Source of the DNA: an uncultured Clostridia bacterium
GTDB taxonomy: Bacteria; Bacillota; Clostridia; Oscillospirales; Ruminococcaceae
NCBI GenBank assembly: GCA_947627455.1
Contig: CANQWC010000002.1
Location: 1 to 64,000 of the forward strand
Direction: 5' to 3'
Length of the DNA stretch: 64,000 nt
Under the pieces are notes generated by a model. It worked only from the letters and a program-made list of their open reading frames with translations. It was not told the DNA's origin and ran no database searches. Each line of letters begins with the position of its first letter. Position 1 is the first letter of the stretch. Both the position numbers and the translations under genes were made by a program. This document shows, piece after piece, positions 62,688 through 64,000 of the stretch.

Positions 62688-64000
62688 TTATTCGATTGTC
62701 GCTTCAACTGCGGCGTCGTTGCCCGGCCATTCATAGTCGGCGATCATCTTGTTGAGGTCGCCGAGGTAGAAGTCAAGCTGGTCGCTGTACTTCTCCTTGA
62801 TCTGGGCCCAAGAGCCTTCGTTTCTTCTGACGATGCCCCAGTCGATGTAGTTGTAGACGTTCTGGAGGTTAGTCGGGAAGTTGCCCGTATAGAACATTCT
62901 GATGTTTGCCTGCGCGATCTCGTTGCAGGTGTCATACATATCGAGCATTTCATCGTTCCAGTAAAGCTTTTCCTGAAGCTGTTTGCGGTCGATGTCGACA
63001 ACGGTCGGGTCGATAAGCTTGAAGCGAACGCAGGTCGCGAGCAGAACCGCACCGTCGACGTTCTTTGCGCCGCGGATAATGGAATAACCGTCGGGGCGCG
63101 AGCTCAGGTAGTATACGCCGTCGCCGTCGTCATATCTCGGATAAGGAACGAACATGATCTCGTTCTCGCGGGGGTCGCCGTAGGTTGCCGCGTATTCATC
63201 GGCAGTGGTTCCCCAGAGGTCGTACTCGGCGGGCCAGAAGAGGCACTTGCCGTCACGGACGCCGTGGCCCTCGTCATAGTTGTTGAGCGCCCAGTAGTCG
63301 CCCTTTTCGTTGAAGAAGCAGTCGTTTCTGTAGAGGTCGTAGATGAGGTTTTCGCCCGCTTCAATGATCGGGTCGTCCATGTTCGAGTAGTAGTTGCCCT
63401 CATCGTCTCTCTCAATTATGTAGTGGCCTGTCGACTGCTCGACGATGCCGTTTACTACATAGAAGCCGTCAACACCGAACTGCTGGTTGTCTGAGTCGGT
63501 GAACTCAAGAGCCATGTCATAGAACTTGCTCCAAGTCCAGTCGTCGTTCGCGAAGAGCTCGGCGGGGTCGTCAAAGCCCCACTCGGTGATAACTCTGCGG
63601 TTATAAGGCACAACGTCCTTGAACTTGACCTGAGTGACTATCGAGAAGAGGTGGCCGTCAAGCTCATAGTACATGGCGGCGTCCTTCATGTCTTTCCAGA
63701 GCGGGTCGTTGTCATAGTCGATGAGGTCCTCTATCGGCTGATACATGTTGTTGAGCGCGTTCAGCGGGAAGTTAGCGGTGTTAGAGGCGCCCGCAGGATA
63801 GAGGTCGGGCGAATCGCTTGAAAGAATGAGGTTTGCAAGGTCGTTGTTTCTTTCCTGATAAGTGGTTTCGTGGTATGTTATCGAGCCTCCGTACTTTTGT
63901 GTAAAGGTGAAGTAACCCGTGTTTACCATTTCGCCCTCGTCATAGTTCTGGAAGGGATCGTACCAGCAGAACCATTCAACGACGGAATTCGCGCCCTTTG
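62688..64000 (-). CDS. Extracellular solute-binding protein, copy 2 (N terminus beyond the window)
   Basis: Paralogue of the neighbouring lipoprotein, open to the right edge. The visible 437 residues begin KGANSVVEWFCWYDPFQNYD, aligning with AGANSNVLWFSWGDPFQNYN of copy 1, and share VPYNRRVITEWGFDDP and NVDGAVLLATCVRFKLIDP. The signal peptide and start are outside. The two copies differ in the middle, where ligand contacts are expected, so they may bind different oligosaccharides. Confidence 0.85.
   Translation of the reverse strand, partial: KGANSVVEWFCWYDPFQNYDEGEMVNTGYFTFTQKYGGSITYHETTYQERNNDLANLILSSDSPDLYPAGASNTANFPLNALNNMYQPIEDLIDYDNDPLWKDMKDAAMYYELDGHLFSIVTQVKFKDVVPYNRRVITEWGFDDPAELFANDDWTWSKFYDMALEFTDSDNQQFGVDGFYVVNGIVEQSTGHYIIERDDEGNYYSNMDDPIIEAGENLIYDLYRNDCFFNEKGDYWALNNYDEGHGVRDGKCLFWPAEYDLWGTTADEYAATYGDPRENEIMFVPYPRYDDGDGVYYLSSRPDGYSIIRGAKNVDGAVLLATCVRFKLIDPTVVDIDRKQLQEKLYWNDEMLDMYDTCNEIAQANIRMFYTGNFPTNLQNVYNYIDWGIVRRNEGSWAQIKEKYSDQLDFYLGDLNKMIADYEWPGNDAAVEATIE

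Overview
The window looks like chromosome from a Gram-positive, fairly GC-rich member of the Clostridia, probably the Oscillospirales/Ruminococcaceae. This is inferred from gene content, not from a search. Supporting signs are a Firmicutes-type origin region (rpmH to gyrA), SleB-like and Jag/KhpB proteins, a CpsB/CpsC/CpsD/LCP envelope module, many TTG and GTG starts, and a set of cytoplasmic xylan-degrading enzymes typical of gut or rumen fibre users.

Layout. The left edge (1-240) carries two tandem consensus promoters and a leader that resembles that of an rRNA operon reading off the window. 0.4-5 kb holds a SleB-like hydrolase, a HAD protein, a two-iron superoxide reductase and a nucleotidyltransferase. 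4.9-9.4 kb is an exopolysaccharide-control operon (CpsB, a sortase-type surface protein, CpsC, CpsD, LCP) without glycosyltransferases. 10-15 kb has DegV, a membrane protein, tRNA-Leu and a pilin-like GLUG-repeat protein with a possible frameshift. 15-27 kb holds GH3, GH43, a carboxylesterase and GH10, with D-lactate dehydrogenase, tmk and guaB between them. 28-40 kb is serS-parB-parA, an inverted noc, and rsmG-mnmG-mnmE-jag-yidC-yidD-rnpA-rpmH. 40.5-51 kb is dnaA, dnaN, yaaA, recF, remB, gyrB and gyrA. 52-54 kb is rpmG-secE-nusG-rplK-rplA on the opposite strand. 55-64 kb has a phosphoesterase, an ECF sigma/anti-sigma pair, tRNA-Pro, a second GH43 and two sugar-binding lipoproteins.

Replication starts between about 40 and 42.5 kb. 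Most housekeeping genes point away from it on both sides. Two exact parS palindromes lie left of dnaA. The rpmG-rplA operon runs head-on to replication.

The most unusual part is between the genes. Nearly every large gap is filled by short non-coding repeats built from hairpins. Several families keep their secondary structure while the paired bases change from copy to copy. The clearest is an element of about 84 bp (core about 65 bp) in which three stems of 4, 4 and 6 bp are separated by GA/GA and GA/GAA internal loops and capped by a 10-base loop. At least nine copies carry different but compensating stems. A second family is a 180-490 bp element ending in TTATAAGGTA inverted repeats next to small GA-containing hairpins. 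A third sits at tRNA 3' ends. Elements are nested in one another, touch stop codons, and one abuts a parS site. No transposase is present, so they would have to be mobilised or recognised in trans.
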